Positions 8,227-17,408 are shown, counted from the first letter of the stretch. The stretch is DNA of 64,000 nt from Sphaerisporangium sp040683095 (GCF_040683095.1 NZ_JBFBCI010000043.1:1-64000), one strand, 5' to 3'. Translations and numbers: made by a program. Notes: generated by a model from the sequence alone, not told the origin.

Positions 8227-8415
8227 TCACCCCTCCTGGCTTTTCAATGCGCCCGCGGAGGCCCCGGAGGCGGCCCGGACGGTCTCAAGACGGCCGGCCG
8301 TCCGCTCGATTTCACGTGTCAGACCCCGTACGGCCACCAGCACGCGGGCCGTCAGGACCCCGAGCGGGACCAGTCCGGCGACGGCCAGGCCGACCGTGAC
8401 GTAGATCCACATCAT
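8227..8415 (-). CDS. Small single-span membrane protein
   Basis: The 62-aa protein starts at MMWIYVTVGLAVAGLVPLGVL, one membrane helix, followed by a polar amphipathic helix (VRGLTREIERTAGRLETVRAA). The frame extends upstream to 8466, but those codons are poorly biased, so the ATG pair at 8412-8415 is preferred. It lies between pafC and tatA on the same strand, as small conserved proteins often do in this actinobacterial neighbourhood. No function is known to me; the position suggests a link to the Tat complex or cell envelope. Confidence 0.6.
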   Translation of the reverse strand: MMWIYVTVGLAVAGLVPLGVLTARVLVAVRGLTREIERTAGRLETVRAASGASAGALKSQEG

Positions 8416-8487
8416 GAGGTCGCACTTTATACCCAAGGCCGGGGTGAAATATCGGGGTTCGATCACATCGCGGGACCGGGACGGTCG

Positions 8488-9444
8488 TCAGCGGGCCGAC
8501 TCGTACAGCTTCAGCGCCGCCGACGCCTCCTCACGCACCCGCCGCGCCAGCGGCTCCGGCGCGATCACCCGGCCGCCGTCGCCGAGGCGCAGCGCCAGCC
8601 GCACGACCAGCCCCTGGTCTCGGGCGCGCAGCGTCACCCGCAGCCGTCCCTCCCCCAGCTCGGTGACCTCCTCGCACGGGTAGTACTCGGCGACCCAGCG
8701 CCCGGCCGGGGTCAGTTCAAGCTCCACCAGCTCGTCGGTCGGCGAGGGCCGGAACACCCCGTCGGTGACGTCGATCGGCTCGGCCTCGGCGGGCGGCTCG
8801 GCGGGGACGTCCAGCACCTCGACGCCGATCATGCGGTCGAGCCGGAACAGCCGCATGCCGTCGGCGCGGTAGCACCAGCCCTCCAGGTAGGAGCGCCCGT
8901 CGACCACCACCAGCCGGGTCGGGTCGACCTCACGGGGCGTGATCTCGTCGCGTCCCGGCACGTAGTAGCGCAGGGACAGCCGGCGCCGCCGGCGCAGGGC
9001 GTCGGTGGCCGTGGTCATGGCGTCGGGGGCGGCGTCCAGCTCGAAGGCGACCTGGCTGCTGACCGCCGCCGCGCCCTCCCCCGCCGCGCCCTCCAGCTTG
9101 GCGACCACGCGGGCCAGCGCCTCGCTGTCCTCGAACTCGGGCAGCTCGGCGAGCATGCGCAGCGCGACCAGCAGCGCGCTGGCCTCGTCGACGCCGAGGC
9201 GCAGCGGACGGGCGATGGTCTCGGCGTTGTCGATGAGGATCTCGCCGCCGTCCCAGGAGACGTCGATGAGGTCGCCGGGGGTGTGTCCGGGCAGCCCGCA
9301 CATCCAGACGAGCTGCAGGTCGTCGATGAGCTGCTTCTCGGTCAGGCCGAACAGCTTGGCGACCTCCGGGACCTGCGCGCCCGGGTGGGACATGAGGTAG
9401 GGCACCAGGGCCAGGAGCCTCGGCAGCCGGTCGGCGCTGCTCAC
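8488..9444 (-). CDS. pafC: PafC, WYL-domain DNA-damage response activator subunit
   Basis: The 318-aa protein begins with a winged-helix region (SSADRLPRLLALVPYLMSHPGAQVPEVAKLFGLTEKQLIDDLQLVW). The central WYL domain includes LRYYVPGRDEITPREVDP and YLEGWCYRADGMRLFRLDRM, and a C-terminal WCX extension follows. The start GTG at 9444 overlaps the pafB stop (GTGA, 4 bp), so the pair is translationally coupled. In mycobacteria PafBC is the activator of the LexA/RecA-independent DNA-damage regulon and is itself encoded near pafA. The same assignment here rests on family and synteny. Confidence 0.92.
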   Translation of the reverse strand: MSSADRLPRLLALVPYLMSHPGAQVPEVAKLFGLTEKQLIDDLQLVWMCGLPGHTPGDLIDVSWDGGEILIDNAETIARPLRLGVDEASALLVALRMLAELPEFEDSEALARVVAKLEGAAGEGAAAVSSQVAFELDAAPDAMTTATDALRRRRRLSLRYYVPGRDEITPREVDPTRLVVVDGRSYLEGWCYRADGMRLFRLDRMIGVEVLDVPAEPPAEAEPIDVTDGVFRPSPTDELVELELTPAGRWVAEYYPCEEVTELGEGRLRVTLRARDQGLVVRLALRLGDGGRVIAPEPLARRVREEASAALKLYESAR

Positions 9445-10385
9445 GCCAGCGCTCCCTTCAGCCTGCGGATGACCGCCTCCCGGAGGTCCGGGGGGTCGAG
9501 GACCTCGACGTCGGACGCGAAGCCGACGATCGACCCGGCGATCCACTCGGGGTCGGCGAAGTCGAGCGTCACGACGTCCCAGCCGTCGTCGCCGGGCCGC
9601 ACGGTGCCCGTCTGCCGCAGCCACTGGCAGGTGCCCGCGCGGACGCGGACGGTGGCCTCCCGTTCGGGAACCAGGCTGTCGCGGTGGCCGACCATGGAGC
9701 GGATGTCCACGTCGTCCGGCACCGTGACCGCGCCCGGGCGCCCGACCGGCGTGACCGGGCCGCTGATCCTGCTGAGCCGGAACACGCGCGGAGCGCGGCG
9801 CTCGCGGTCGTGGCCGACGAGGTACCAGCGGCCGCGGCGGCTGACCACACCCCAGGGCTCGACGGTACGGGTGAGCAGGACCTCGCTGCCGGCGGCGCGG
9901 TAGTCGAACCGGACGACCCGACGGTCGCGCACGGCCTCCCACAGGCCCGGGAAGGCGGGGTCGCGCGTGTCCACGCGCAGCTCCAGCGGCCCGGCCGCGG
10001 ACTCGTCGGTCTGCACTCCCCCGGCCCTGAGCTTGAGCAGCGCGCCGCTCGCGGCCCCGGCGAGGGTCGCCCGCTGCCAGACCTGGGCGGCCAGGCCGAG
10101 CACGGCGGCCTCGTCGGCCTCCAGCGTGATCTCGGGCAGCTCGTACGCCTCGCGCTCGATGCGGTACCCGGGCTCGTCCTCCCAGGGGTCCTTGTGCACC
10201 TGGACGGGGATGCCGATCTCGCGCAACTCGGTCTTGTCGCGTTCGAACATGCGCTGGAAGGCCTCGTCGTTGCCGGCGTCGTAACCGGGCACGGCATGGC
10301 GGATCTGCTCCGCGCTGAGCGGGCGCCGGGTGGCGAGCAGGCAGATGACGAGGTTCAGCAGCCGCTCGGTCTTCCGCCGGGACAT
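9441..10385 (-). CDS. pafB: PafB, WYL-domain DNA-damage response activator subunit
   Basis: The 314-aa protein has an N-terminal helix-turn-helix (SRRKTERLLNLVICLLATRRPLSAEQIRHAVPGY), a WYL domain (VRFDYRAAGSEVLLTRTVEPWGVVSRRGRWYLVGHDRERRAPR holds the conserved residues) and a WCX domain. It starts at ATG 10385 behind AAGGGAGG. It is upstream of and coupled to pafC. Unlike the classical locus, pafB here is separated from pafA by an FKBP gene and a divergent DUF3866 gene, so PafBC is not in one transcript with the Pup ligase. Confidence 0.93.
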   Translation of the reverse strand: MSRRKTERLLNLVICLLATRRPLSAEQIRHAVPGYDAGNDEAFQRMFERDKTELREIGIPVQVHKDPWEDEPGYRIEREAYELPEITLEADEAAVLGLAAQVWQRATLAGAASGALLKLRAGGVQTDESAAGPLELRVDTRDPAFPGLWEAVRDRRVVRFDYRAAGSEVLLTRTVEPWGVVSRRGRWYLVGHDRERRAPRVFRLSRISGPVTPVGRPGAVTVPDDVDIRSMVGHRDSLVPEREATVRVRAGTCQWLRQTGTVRPGDDGWDVVTLDFADPEWIAGSIVGFASDVEVLDPPDLREAVIRRLKGALA

Positions 10386-10422
10386 CGGGCCTCCCTTCTC
10401 ATGGTGACGCTACCCTTGCCGG

Positions 10423-11523
10423 GTGATCAGGTGGCGCAAGGGCGAGGTACTGTCGGTCCGGCGCGAGTGGCCGGGGGCGATCGAACTTCAGGTGAGCCTT
10501 CCCGAGGGGGAATGCCGGGCGCTGGCCTACCCGCGGCTGGTGGGCCGCCCGGAGCCGGGCGACACGGTGGTGCTCAACACGACCGCGCTCGCCATGGGCC
10601 TCGGTACTGGAGGCTATGCCATGGTAGTGGCCGTACCGGATCGTTTGCCCGAAGATCCGCAAGGACCGGGCCACCTGGTCAAGGCACGGTACACCCCGCT
10701 GCAGGCGACGGTGCTCGGCGCCGACGAACAGGACTCCCCGTTCCACGACGTTCTGCGCGACGCGGACTCCGTGGACGGCATGCCGGTGGTCGTGGCCGAC
10801 CTGCACTCGGCCCTGCCCGCCGTCCTGTGCGGGCTGTACGGTTCGCGGCCCCCGGGGGGCGAGGGCGCCTCTCCGCCGGCGGGGGCGCCGAAGGTGGCCT
10901 ACGTGATGCTGGACGGCGGCGCGCTGCCGGGCTGGTTCTCCATGTCCGCCGCGCGACTGCGCGAGGCCGGGTGGCTGTGCGGCGTGGTCACGACCGGCCA
11001 GTCCTTCGGCGGGGACGTCGAGACGGTGACCGTCCACACCGGCCTGCTCGCGGCCCGGCACGTCCTCGGCGCCGACGTGGCCGTCGTCACCCAGGGGCCG
11101 GGCAACCTCGGCACCGGCACACGCTGGGGCTTCTCGGGCGTCTCGGCGGGCGAGGCCGTCAACGCGGCGGCCGTCCTCGGCGGGCGCCCGGTGGCGGCGC
11201 TGCGGGTGAGCGAGGGCGACCTGCGCGAACGCCACATCGGCGTCTCCCACCACTCCCTGACCGCCTACGGCCGGGTGGCGCTGGCGCCCGCGCAGGTGGT
11301 GGTGCCGGAGCTTCCGGGCGTGTTCGGCGACCGGGTGAGCGAGCAGGCCGCCGTGCTGGCCGGCCGCCACGAGCTGGTCCGCGTGCCGGTCGACGGCCTG
11401 GAGGAGGCGCTCCGGCGAAGCCCGGTGAAGCTGTCCACGATGGGCCGCGGCCTGGACGAGGACCTCGCGGGCTTCCTGGCCTCGGCCGCCGCCGGCCGCC
11501 ACACCGCCTCCCTGCTCGCCTGA
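10423..11523 (+). CDS. DUF3866 family protein
   Basis: The 366-aa product starts at GTG 10423, only 37 bp from the divergent pafB start. It matches from memory the actinobacterial DUF3866 family: a short beta-rich N-terminal part (GEVLSVRREWPGAIELQV, GDTVVLNTTALAMGLGTGGYAMVV) and a mixed alpha/beta C-terminal domain (VVADLHSALPAVLCGL, VAVVTQGPGNLGTGTRWGFSGVSAGEA, HIGVSHHSLTAYGRVALAP). No signal peptide is visible and no enzymatic motif is known to me. It shares a divergent promoter region with pafBC, which hints at a stress or housekeeping link; the function is unknown. Confidence 0.85.
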   Translation: MIRWRKGEVLSVRREWPGAIELQVSLPEGECRALAYPRLVGRPEPGDTVVLNTTALAMGLGTGGYAMVVAVPDRLPEDPQGPGHLVKARYTPLQATVLGADEQDSPFHDVLRDADSVDGMPVVVADLHSALPAVLCGLYGSRPPGGEGASPPAGAPKVAYVMLDGGALPGWFSMSAARLREAGWLCGVVTTGQSFGGDVETVTVHTGLLAARHVLGADVAVVTQGPGNLGTGTRWGFSGVSAGEAVNAAAVLGGRPVAALRVSEGDLRERHIGVSHHSLTAYGRVALAPAQVVVPELPGVFGDRVSEQAAVLAGRHELVRVPVDGLEEALRRSPVKLSTMGRGLDEDLAGFLASAAAGRHTASLLA

Positions 11524-11544
11524 TCGAACTGAAGGGGATGCGCC

Positions 11545-11565
11545 CCCGCGCTGGACGGGCGCGGG
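11545..11565. terminator. Hairpin between convergent DUF3866 and FKBP genes
   Basis: CCCGCGC (11545-11551), a 7-nt loop and GCGCGGG (11559-11565) form a perfect 7-bp GC stem midway between two converging stop codons, which suits a bidirectional terminator. Confidence 0.6.
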
Positions 11566-11577
11566 CGCCCCTGGGGG

Positions 11578-12531
11578 TCAGTAAGCTCCCAGCACGTCCA
11601 CGACGAAGACCAGGGTGTCGGTGCCCTTGATCTTGTCGCCCTGGCCGGCCTTGCCGTAGCCGAGGTCCGGCGGGATGGTGACGAGCATGCGGCTGCCCAC
11701 CGGGACGCCGACCAGGCTCTGGTCCCAGCCCTTGATGACCTTGCCGACGCCGATCGGGAACATGATCGGCTGACCGCGGCCCCAGCTGCTGTCGAACTCG
11801 GTGTCGGTGCCCCAGATCTTGCCGGTGTAGTGGACGAGGATCGTCTGCCCCGACTTGACCACCGGCCCGGTGCCCTTGATCACCGTCTTGCTGACGAGTT
11901 CCTTGGGCGCGGCGGCGTCGGTCTTGGTGGTCAGCTTGGGAGCCTGGTCGCCGCCGGGGTTCTGAAGGGTGACGCCCTTGACCCCCGGGTCGGTGGCGGT
12001 GCCCTGGGCGGCCTTGGCGGTGGGGACGCCCATCACGTCCACGATGTAGACGCTGGCGATCGAGGTGTCGGCGCCCTGCGACTTGGCCTGCTCCATCTGC
12101 TCGGCGGTCAGGCTGTCCTTGGCGACGACGGCGAGGAAGCGGCCGCCGGGCTTGCTGTCCTGGAACGCCTTGTGCACCACCGAGGGCAGCTTGCTGTCGA
12201 CGGTGATGAGCTGCGGCGCGCCCTCGTCGTAGGTGGAGCCGGACTGGGCGTTGGTCTTGCCGTCCCAGCTGTAGGCGGTGAGGTTGGCGACGACCGCGTC
12301 ACCGTCCTTGAGCTGCGCGCCCTGGCCGGCGGTGATCGTCTGGGACGAGGACGTCGCGGGCGGCTTGCCCGAGGGGAAGGTGACCTGCGGTTTCTTCCCG
12401 AACTCACCGGCGACCTTGACGCCCGAGGACGCGCCGGACGAGCCCCCTGTCTTGGCGGTGACGTCGCCGCCGTTGCCGCAGGCGGCGGCGAACAGCAGCG
12501 GAAGGGCGGCGAGAAGGGCCAGTCGGCGCAT
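11578..12531 (-). CDS. FKBP-type peptidyl-prolyl cis-trans isomerase, lipoprotein
   Basis: The 317-aa protein starts at the ATG at 12531 behind GAGGGA; the frame begins 24 nt earlier but that start would break the signal peptide. MRRLALLAALPLLFAAAC is a lipoprotein signal with the modified Cys at residue 18. A degenerate FKBP-like domain follows (about 85-190), then a canonical FKBP domain (about 215-317) with ILVHYTGKIWGTDTEFDSS, PIMFPIGVGKVIKGWDQSL, GSRMLVTIPPDLGYG and a terminal LVFVVDVLGAY. It would assist folding of exported proteins on the outer membrane face. FKBP lipoproteins beside pafA are common in actinobacteria. Confidence 0.92.
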   Translation of the reverse strand: MRRLALLAALPLLFAAACGNGGDVTAKTGGSSGASSGVKVAGEFGKKPQVTFPSGKPPATSSSQTITAGQGAQLKDGDAVVANLTAYSWDGKTNAQSGSTYDEGAPQLITVDSKLPSVVHKAFQDSKPGGRFLAVVAKDSLTAEQMEQAKSQGADTSIASVYIVDVMGVPTAKAAQGTATDPGVKGVTLQNPGGDQAPKLTTKTDAAAPKELVSKTVIKGTGPVVKSGQTILVHYTGKIWGTDTEFDSSWGRGQPIMFPIGVGKVIKGWDQSLVGVPVGSRMLVTIPPDLGYGKAGQGDKIKGTDTLVFVVDVLGAY

Positions 12532-12842
12532 GGGTATCCCTCGGAGAGGCGTCACGTTCGCGTAACACTACCCGACGGCCACGACCATGAGGATCACACG
12601 GCCCGATCTTGCCGAAGCGTGACCTTACCTTCGTAAACCCTTCTCGCGGAGACACATCGGCCGCTCGGGACACACGCAGGACATACGCGAGGCAGCCACA
12701 GGGAACGCCCGGGTAAAGCCGGGAACGGCGGACGCGCACAGGCCCCGCGAGCCTTCGTCCGGGTGAAAGTTTCACGTCCGGCCCCGCCGGCCCGCCGACG
12801 CCGGGGCGAGGGCGGGCCGGAGCGGGAGAGGCGCAGTGCGGC
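12532..12842. other. Gap between pafA and the FKBP gene
   Basis: These 311 bases hold no credible gene. On the minus strand TAGTGT lies about 35-40 nt upstream of the FKBP ATG and is a plausible -10 box. Its presence suggests that the FKBP gene has its own promoter and is not simply read through from pafA. Confidence 0.4.
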
Positions 12843-14201
12843 TCACATGCCGGCGATCAGCTTGTCGACCCTCTCGTCCACGCTGCGGAACGGGTCCTTG
12901 CACAGGACCGTGCGCTGGGCCTGGTCGTTCAGCTTGAGGTGCACCCAGTCGACGGTGAAGTCGCGGCGCTTCTCCTGCGCCTTGCGGATGAACTCGCCGC
13001 GCAGCCGCGCCCGCGTGGTCTGCGGCGGCACCGACTTGGCCTCGAAGATCTTCAGGTCCGAGGCCACCCGCTCCACGGCTCCGCGCCGCTGCAGCAGGTA
13101 GAACAGCCCCCGCTTGCGGTGCACGTCGTGGTAGGCGAGGTCGAGCTGGGCCACCCTGGGCGAGGACAGCGGCAGGTCGTACTTGTTGCGGTAGCGCTCG
13201 ATGAGCTGGTACTTGGTGACCCAGTCGATCTCGCGCGACACCAGGTCCAGGTCGCCGGTCTCGACGGCGCGCAGCGTGCGCTCCCACAGCTCCAGCACCC
13301 TGCGCGTGGTCGCGTCGCCGCCCCGCCGCTCGACGAAGTCGCGGGCCTTGGACAGGTACTCCTGCTGGATCTCCAGCGAGGACGCCTCGCGGCCGTTGGC
13401 CAGGCGCACGCGCCTGCGGCCGGTCATGTCGTGGGAGACCTCGCGGATCGCCCGGATGGGGTTCTCCAGGCTGAGGTCGCGCATGACCGTGCCGGCCTCG
13501 ACCATGCGCAGCACCAGGTCGGTGGCGCCGACCTTGAGCAGCATGGTGGTCTCGCTCATGTTGGAGTCGCCGACGATGACGTGCAGCCGGCGGAAGCGCT
13601 CGGCGTCGGCGTGGGGCTCGTCCCGGGTGTTGATGATCGGGCGGGACCGGGTGGTCGCGCTCGACACCCCCTCCCAGATGTGCTCGGCGCGCTGCGAGAC
13701 GCAGTACACCGCGCCGCGCGGCGTCTGGAGCACCTTGCCCGCGCCGCAGATGATCTGCCGGGTCACCAGGAAGGGGATCAGGACGTCGGCAAGGCGGCCG
13801 AACTCGCCGTGCCGGCCCACCAAATAGTTCTCGTGGCAACCGTAGGAGTTGCCGGCCGAGTCGGTGTTGTTCTTGAAGAGGTAGATGTCCCCCGCGATGC
13901 CCTCCTCGCGAAGCCGCTTCTCGGCGTCCACGAGCAGGCCCTCGAGGATGCGCTCGCCGGCCTTGTCGTGGGTGACGAGTTCGACGACGTTGTCACATTC
14001 GGGGGTGGCGTACTCGGGATGGCTGCCGACGTCGAGGTAGAGGCGGGCGCCGTTTCGGAGGAACACGTTGCTCGATCGGCCCCAGGACACGACTCTGCGG
14101 AAGAGATACCGCGCCACCTCGTCCGGGGACAGCCTGCGCTGGCCCCTGAACGTGCAGGTGACGCCGTACTCGTTCTCCAAGCCGAAGATGCGACGATCCA
14201 T
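12843..14201 (-). CDS. pafA: Pup-protein ligase PafA
   Basis: The 452-aa enzyme attaches the C-terminal Glu of Pup to substrate lysines using ATP. It shows the glutamine-synthetase-like fold signature: MDRRIFGLENEYGVTC with the metal-binding Glu, ARLYLDVGSHPEYATPEC, LFKNNTDSAGNSYGCHENYL, RPIINTRDEPHAD and HVIVGDSNMSETTMLLK. The length matches the family, and the absence of the extra N-terminal loop distinguishes it from Dop. I prefer ATG 14201 over the GTG one codon upstream. No Shine-Dalgarno sequence is visible, so a leaderless transcript is possible. Confidence 0.97.
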   Translation of the reverse strand: MDRRIFGLENEYGVTCTFRGQRRLSPDEVARYLFRRVVSWGRSSNVFLRNGARLYLDVGSHPEYATPECDNVVELVTHDKAGERILEGLLVDAEKRLREEGIAGDIYLFKNNTDSAGNSYGCHENYLVGRHGEFGRLADVLIPFLVTRQIICGAGKVLQTPRGAVYCVSQRAEHIWEGVSSATTRSRPIINTRDEPHADAERFRRLHVIVGDSNMSETTMLLKVGATDLVLRMVEAGTVMRDLSLENPIRAIREVSHDMTGRRRVRLANGREASSLEIQQEYLSKARDFVERRGGDATTRRVLELWERTLRAVETGDLDLVSREIDWVTKYQLIERYRNKYDLPLSSPRVAQLDLAYHDVHRKRGLFYLLQRRGAVERVASDLKIFEAKSVPPQTTRARLRGEFIRKAQEKRRDFTVDWVHLKLNDQAQRTVLCKDPFRSVDERVDKLIAGM

Positions 14202-14593
14202 CACATCACACTATGTTCTCCGAGCCCGGGAAGGGAGGGATCTTTCCGGGGTTTCGGGGTGAGGACCCCGTGCCAGCACCACCGGGCTGCACTGGATCTC
14301 CCCTCGGGCGCATAGATCTCCGTCCCGTTGACCGAGGGCCCCGCCCCGGAGCGCGTGCGGGTGGCGCCTGCGGGCGTGCTCCTCGGTGGTGCCGTCCGGG
14401 TACTCGACGGTGACGCAGGGCCTCGGTCCGCGCGGCCGTCGCGGTCTGGGCATCGACGACCGAGAACGCGCGCTTCCCGAAACGTCGCCCCGGAAACACC
14501 GCGTCCCGACCCCCTCTCGCGGCGGGGACCGGGACGAATTTCGGTCAGGATCGGCGCCGGCCGAATCCGGACGGGTGGGCCGTCAGGGCGGCG
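14202..14593. other. Gap between prcA and pafA
   Basis: About 390 bases with no gene I can support. Short frames exist on both strands but none keeps the strong third-position GC bias over its length or resembles a known protein. In several actinomycetes a ferredoxin or other small gene lies here; no CxxC-rich frame was found. Confidence 0.45.
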
Positions 14594-15385
14594 TCACCCA
14601 CCGGACCCGGTGTCGATGTCCCCCTCCGGGGCGGTCGCGGGACCGTCGTCGGCCCCCTCCGCCTTCGGCGTCTCGGCCGGCGGGGTGCCGTCGGCGGGCG
14701 CGCCGCCGAGGAGCCGCTCCAGGCGCGGGCCCGTCAGCCGCTGGAACTTGCGGTGGTCGCGCGAGCGGTCGAGCACGGCGACCTCGAGCTGGGAGACCGG
14801 CGGGCGCTCGCCGCCCGGCTCGGTCAGCGCCGACAGGGCGGCGTCCAGCGCCTCGGTCAGCGGCAGGCCCTCGCGGAAGCGGTCCTTCAGGCGGGCCGCC
14901 ACGGCGTCGGCGACGCCGCCCATGACCACGAAGCCGTGCTCGTCGGTGACCGAGCCGTCGAACGTCAGGCGGTAGATCTGGTCGCCATCCGGGGTTTCGC
15001 CGACCTCCGCCACGACGAGCTCGACCTCGTACGGCTTGCGCGACTCGGTGAACACCATGCCGAGCGACTGGGCGTACAGGTTCGCCAGCCCCCGGGCGGT
15101 GACGTCGCCGCGGTCGTAGGTGTAGCCGTTGATGTCGGCGTAGCGGATGCCGCCGAGGCGCAGCGCCTCGAACTCGTTGTACTTGCCGACCGCGGCGAAG
15201 CCGATGCGGTCGTAGATCTCGCTGATCTTGTGCAGCGCCCGGGACGCGTTGGGGGCGACGAACAGAATGCCGTTCTCGTACTGCAGCACCACGACGCTGC
15301 GGCCGCGCGCGATGCCCTTCCGCGCGAAATCGGCCTTGTCCCGCATCTCCTGTTCTGGGGACACATATCCAAAGGGCATGGACAC
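14594..15385 (-). CDS. prcA: 20S proteasome alpha subunit PrcA
   Basis: The 263-aa subunit has the actinobacterial N-terminus MSMPFGYVSPEQEMRDKADF ending in ARKGIARGRSVVV, the alpha-type H0 gate region, followed by the Ntn fold (LFVAPNASRALHKISEIYDRIGFAAVGKYNEFEALR and ALSALTEPGGERPPVSQLEVAVLDR). Alpha rings are catalytically silent and form the gate bound by ATPase C-termini. The C-terminal tail after about residue 225 is acidic, Ala/Gly/Asp-rich and probably disordered, somewhat longer than in mycobacteria. The start is GTG 15385. It follows prcB by 33 bp and is presumably cotranscribed. Confidence 0.97.
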   Translation of the reverse strand: MSMPFGYVSPEQEMRDKADFARKGIARGRSVVVLQYENGILFVAPNASRALHKISEIYDRIGFAAVGKYNEFEALRLGGIRYADINGYTYDRGDVTARGLANLYAQSLGMVFTESRKPYEVELVVAEVGETPDGDQIYRLTFDGSVTDEHGFVVMGGVADAVAARLKDRFREGLPLTEALDAALSALTEPGGERPPVSQLEVAVLDRSRDHRKFQRLTGPRLERLLGGAPADGTPPAETPKAEGADDGPATAPEGDIDTGSGG

Positions 15386-15418
15386 CGGTGGTGATCCTCT
15401 CGTGGCCGTGGGTTGTGA

Positions 15419-16267
15419 CTAGCGCAGCGGGGCGGTGGGACCGTCGGGGTCGGCCAAGCGGGCGTCGAGGACCTGACGGACGTACCCCTCGACCTCCTCG
15501 TCCGGCAGGCGCCGGAAGCCGTCGGCGTCGATCACGGCCACCAGCGGCCAGATCTTGCGGGTGACGTCGGGGCCGCCGGTCGCCGAGTCGTCGTCGGCGG
15601 CGTCGTACAGGGCGTGGACGCACGCGAGGATGGTCTCGTCGGCCGTGCCGCCCTCGCGGTACAGCTTCTTCAGCGCGCCGCGCGCGAACAGCGAGCCCGA
15701 GCCGATGGAGGCGTACCTCTGCTGCTCGTACGGGCCGCCGCCGACGTCGTAGCTGAAGATGCGGCCGCCGTCGCGGTCTTCGTCGTAGGCGGCGAACAGC
15801 GGCACCACCGCCATGCCCTGCATCGCCATCGGCAGGTTGCCGCGGATCATGGTGGCGAGCCGGTTCGCCTTGCCCTCGACCGACAGCGTGCGACTCTCGC
15901 GCTTCTCGTAGTGCTCCAGCTCGACGCAGTAGAGCCGGGCCAGCTCGATGCCCATGCTCGCCGTGCCCGCGATGCCCATGCACGAGTGGTCGTCGGTGCG
16001 GAAGACCTTCTCGATGTCCTTCTGGGAGATGTAGTTGCCCGCGGTGGCCCGCCGGTCGCCGGCCACCACCACGCCGCCCGCGAACGTGGCCGCCACGATG
16101 GTGGTCGCGTGCGGGATGCGATCGCCCACGCCGCCACCGCCACCACCGGCCGCCGCCTCAAGCCGCCCCGGGAGCAGCCCTGGAGCGTACGACCCGACGA
16201 ACTCGGTGAACGATGTCGACCCAGTGTCCAGGAACAGGTTGCTCATCCAGCCCGGCTGTGCTGCCAC
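15419..16267 (-). CDS. prcB: 20S proteasome beta subunit PrcB
   Basis: The 282-aa precursor carries a propeptide of about 54 residues that includes a poly-Gly run. Autocleavage before Thr55 in PHA/TTIVAA would expose the catalytic N-terminal Thr. Lys and Asp of the active site fall in GGVVVAGDRRAT and the following GNYISQKDIEKVF; later SIGSGSLFARGALKK and GGPDVTRKIWPLVAVIDADG are typical. Beta rings carry the proteolytic sites of the core particle. It starts at GTG 16267 behind GGAGGGAG. It is first in a prcB-prcA transcript. Confidence 0.97.
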   Translation of the reverse strand: MAAQPGWMSNLFLDTGSTSFTEFVGSYAPGLLPGRLEAAAGGGGGGVGDRIPHATTIVAATFAGGVVVAGDRRATAGNYISQKDIEKVFRTDDHSCMGIAGTASMGIELARLYCVELEHYEKRESRTLSVEGKANRLATMIRGNLPMAMQGMAVVPLFAAYDEDRDGGRIFSYDVGGGPYEQQRYASIGSGSLFARGALKKLYREGGTADETILACVHALYDAADDDSATGGPDVTRKIWPLVAVIDADGFRRLPDEEVEGYVRQVLDARLADPDGPTAPLR

Positions 16268-17022
16268 GCGACTCCCTCCAAAGGACCTTCAGGCTTCTAC
16301 GCCGACCCTACTCGTGGTGCTGTGGTGGTTGCACTTCCCACGATCAGCTCAGCGCGAACCGCTTTCGCCCATCAAGCCTCATCTTCCACAAAAATAATCT
16401 TTACCCCGCAGGCAGGGCGTGTGATTGTCGGGTTGTCGTGACATGCCGACACCCACGCCTCCAGTATCGGGGAGGCCCCTCGTGAACCGGGCGTGAACAC
16501 CCGTCCTGGACGAAGACGGTCCACGTCCGCCGGCGATCCGCAGCGCGGAGGACCGGCCCCGGGCGCGCGCCCGCGGAGGACCGTCCTTCCGGACGGGAGG
16601 CGGTCGCCGCGAGGGCCGCAGGGGGCGGCCGTGGGGGGTGGCCGCGGGGCGCCGCCTGTGGTGACGGGCGCGCGCAGGCGGGGTCGTGGCGGCCCTGAAT
16701 TCAGGGGTACATAGGGGCATGTCCGCCAGGCTCCGGGCTCGGTGCGGAGCGGGCGCTCCAAGCCACCCGGGTCCGGCCGGACATGTTCGGCCGCCGGTTC
16801 TGTCAGTACCTCAGTGGGTCACTTCAGTGGGTCACGATTCACCGCTCATGCGTCAAGGCCCCGCCACGGCTCGCCGCCGGGCGCGGGCACCTGCCGCTCC
16901 GCCCCTGGGTCGCGCCGGCCGGGTACGCCGACCCGCGCGCGTCATCGGGGCGGAGCGGTTCGCCGAGTGCGGTGCCGGCCGCTCGCCATGTGCCGACCGC
17001 GTACCCGACGTGGACCGGCCGC
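16268..17022. other. 755-bp gap between pup and prcB without a gene
   Basis: In most actinobacteria pup and prcB are nearly adjacent. Here three quarters of a kilobase separate them with no frame that resembles a protein or keeps codon bias. An AT-rich patch at 16386-16403 (AAAAATAATCTTTAC on the plus strand) stands out and may contain the prcBA promoter on the minus strand. No terminator or RNA gene could be identified with confidence. Confidence 0.5.
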
Positions 17023-17232
17023 CTACTGGCCGCCCTTCTGCACGTAGCTGCGGACGAACTCTTCGGCGTTCTCCTCGAGGACCTCGTCGATCTCGTCGAG
17101 GATCGCGTCGACGTCGTCGGTGAGCTTCTCCTGACGCTCCTGGACGTCCGAAGACGCCTGTGCCTCGGTCTCCTCGACCTCGGACTCCTGCCGACTGGTG
17201 TGCTTCTGACCGCCGGTGTCCTTCGTCGCCAT
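17023..17232 (-). CDS. pup: Prokaryotic ubiquitin-like protein Pup
   Basis: The 69-aa protein is acidic and disordered, starts MATKDTGGQKHTSRQ and contains the coiled-coil ARC/Mpa-binding segment DDVDAILDEIDEVLEENAEEF followed by VRSYVQKGGQ. The C-terminal GGQ must be deamidated to GGE by Dop before PafA can ligate it. I chose the ATG at 17232 because it has GCGGAGG at the proper distance and gives the canonical Pup length; the frame continues upstream without coding character. It is not adjacent to dop as usual: two plus-strand genes intervene. Confidence 0.97.
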   Translation of the reverse strand: MATKDTGGQKHTSRQESEVEETEAQASSDVQERQEKLTDDVDAILDEIDEVLEENAEEFVRSYVQKGGQ

Positions 17233-17408
17233 GTGGTACCTCCGCTTGGGGGACGCATCTGACTCATATCTTCCCCGAACCGGACGACAATTCGCGCGGA
17301 TCATCCTGCGATCTACGCGAGACCGGCTGGAGGAGGCCGTTCTGACAGACAACCTCCCCGGTACGGGCCATGGCAAATCAACTGAAATGGACTGATTTCG
17401 CCCTCACT

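Noticed and set aside
8416..8487. tRNA-like GGGTTCGATC around 8455
   Set aside because: Only the T-arm-like loop is present; no acceptor, D or anticodon arm can be formed around it.
14211..14453. 80-codon minus-strand frame between prcA and pafA
   Set aside because: The middle reads plausibly but both ends are Arg/Pro-rich with weak codon bias and no Shine-Dalgarno sequence. I cannot support it as a gene.
17384..17399. Short inverted repeat GAAAT/ATTTC near the 41-bp dyad
   Set aside because: Five-base arms in an AT-richer patch are expected by chance; not reported separately.
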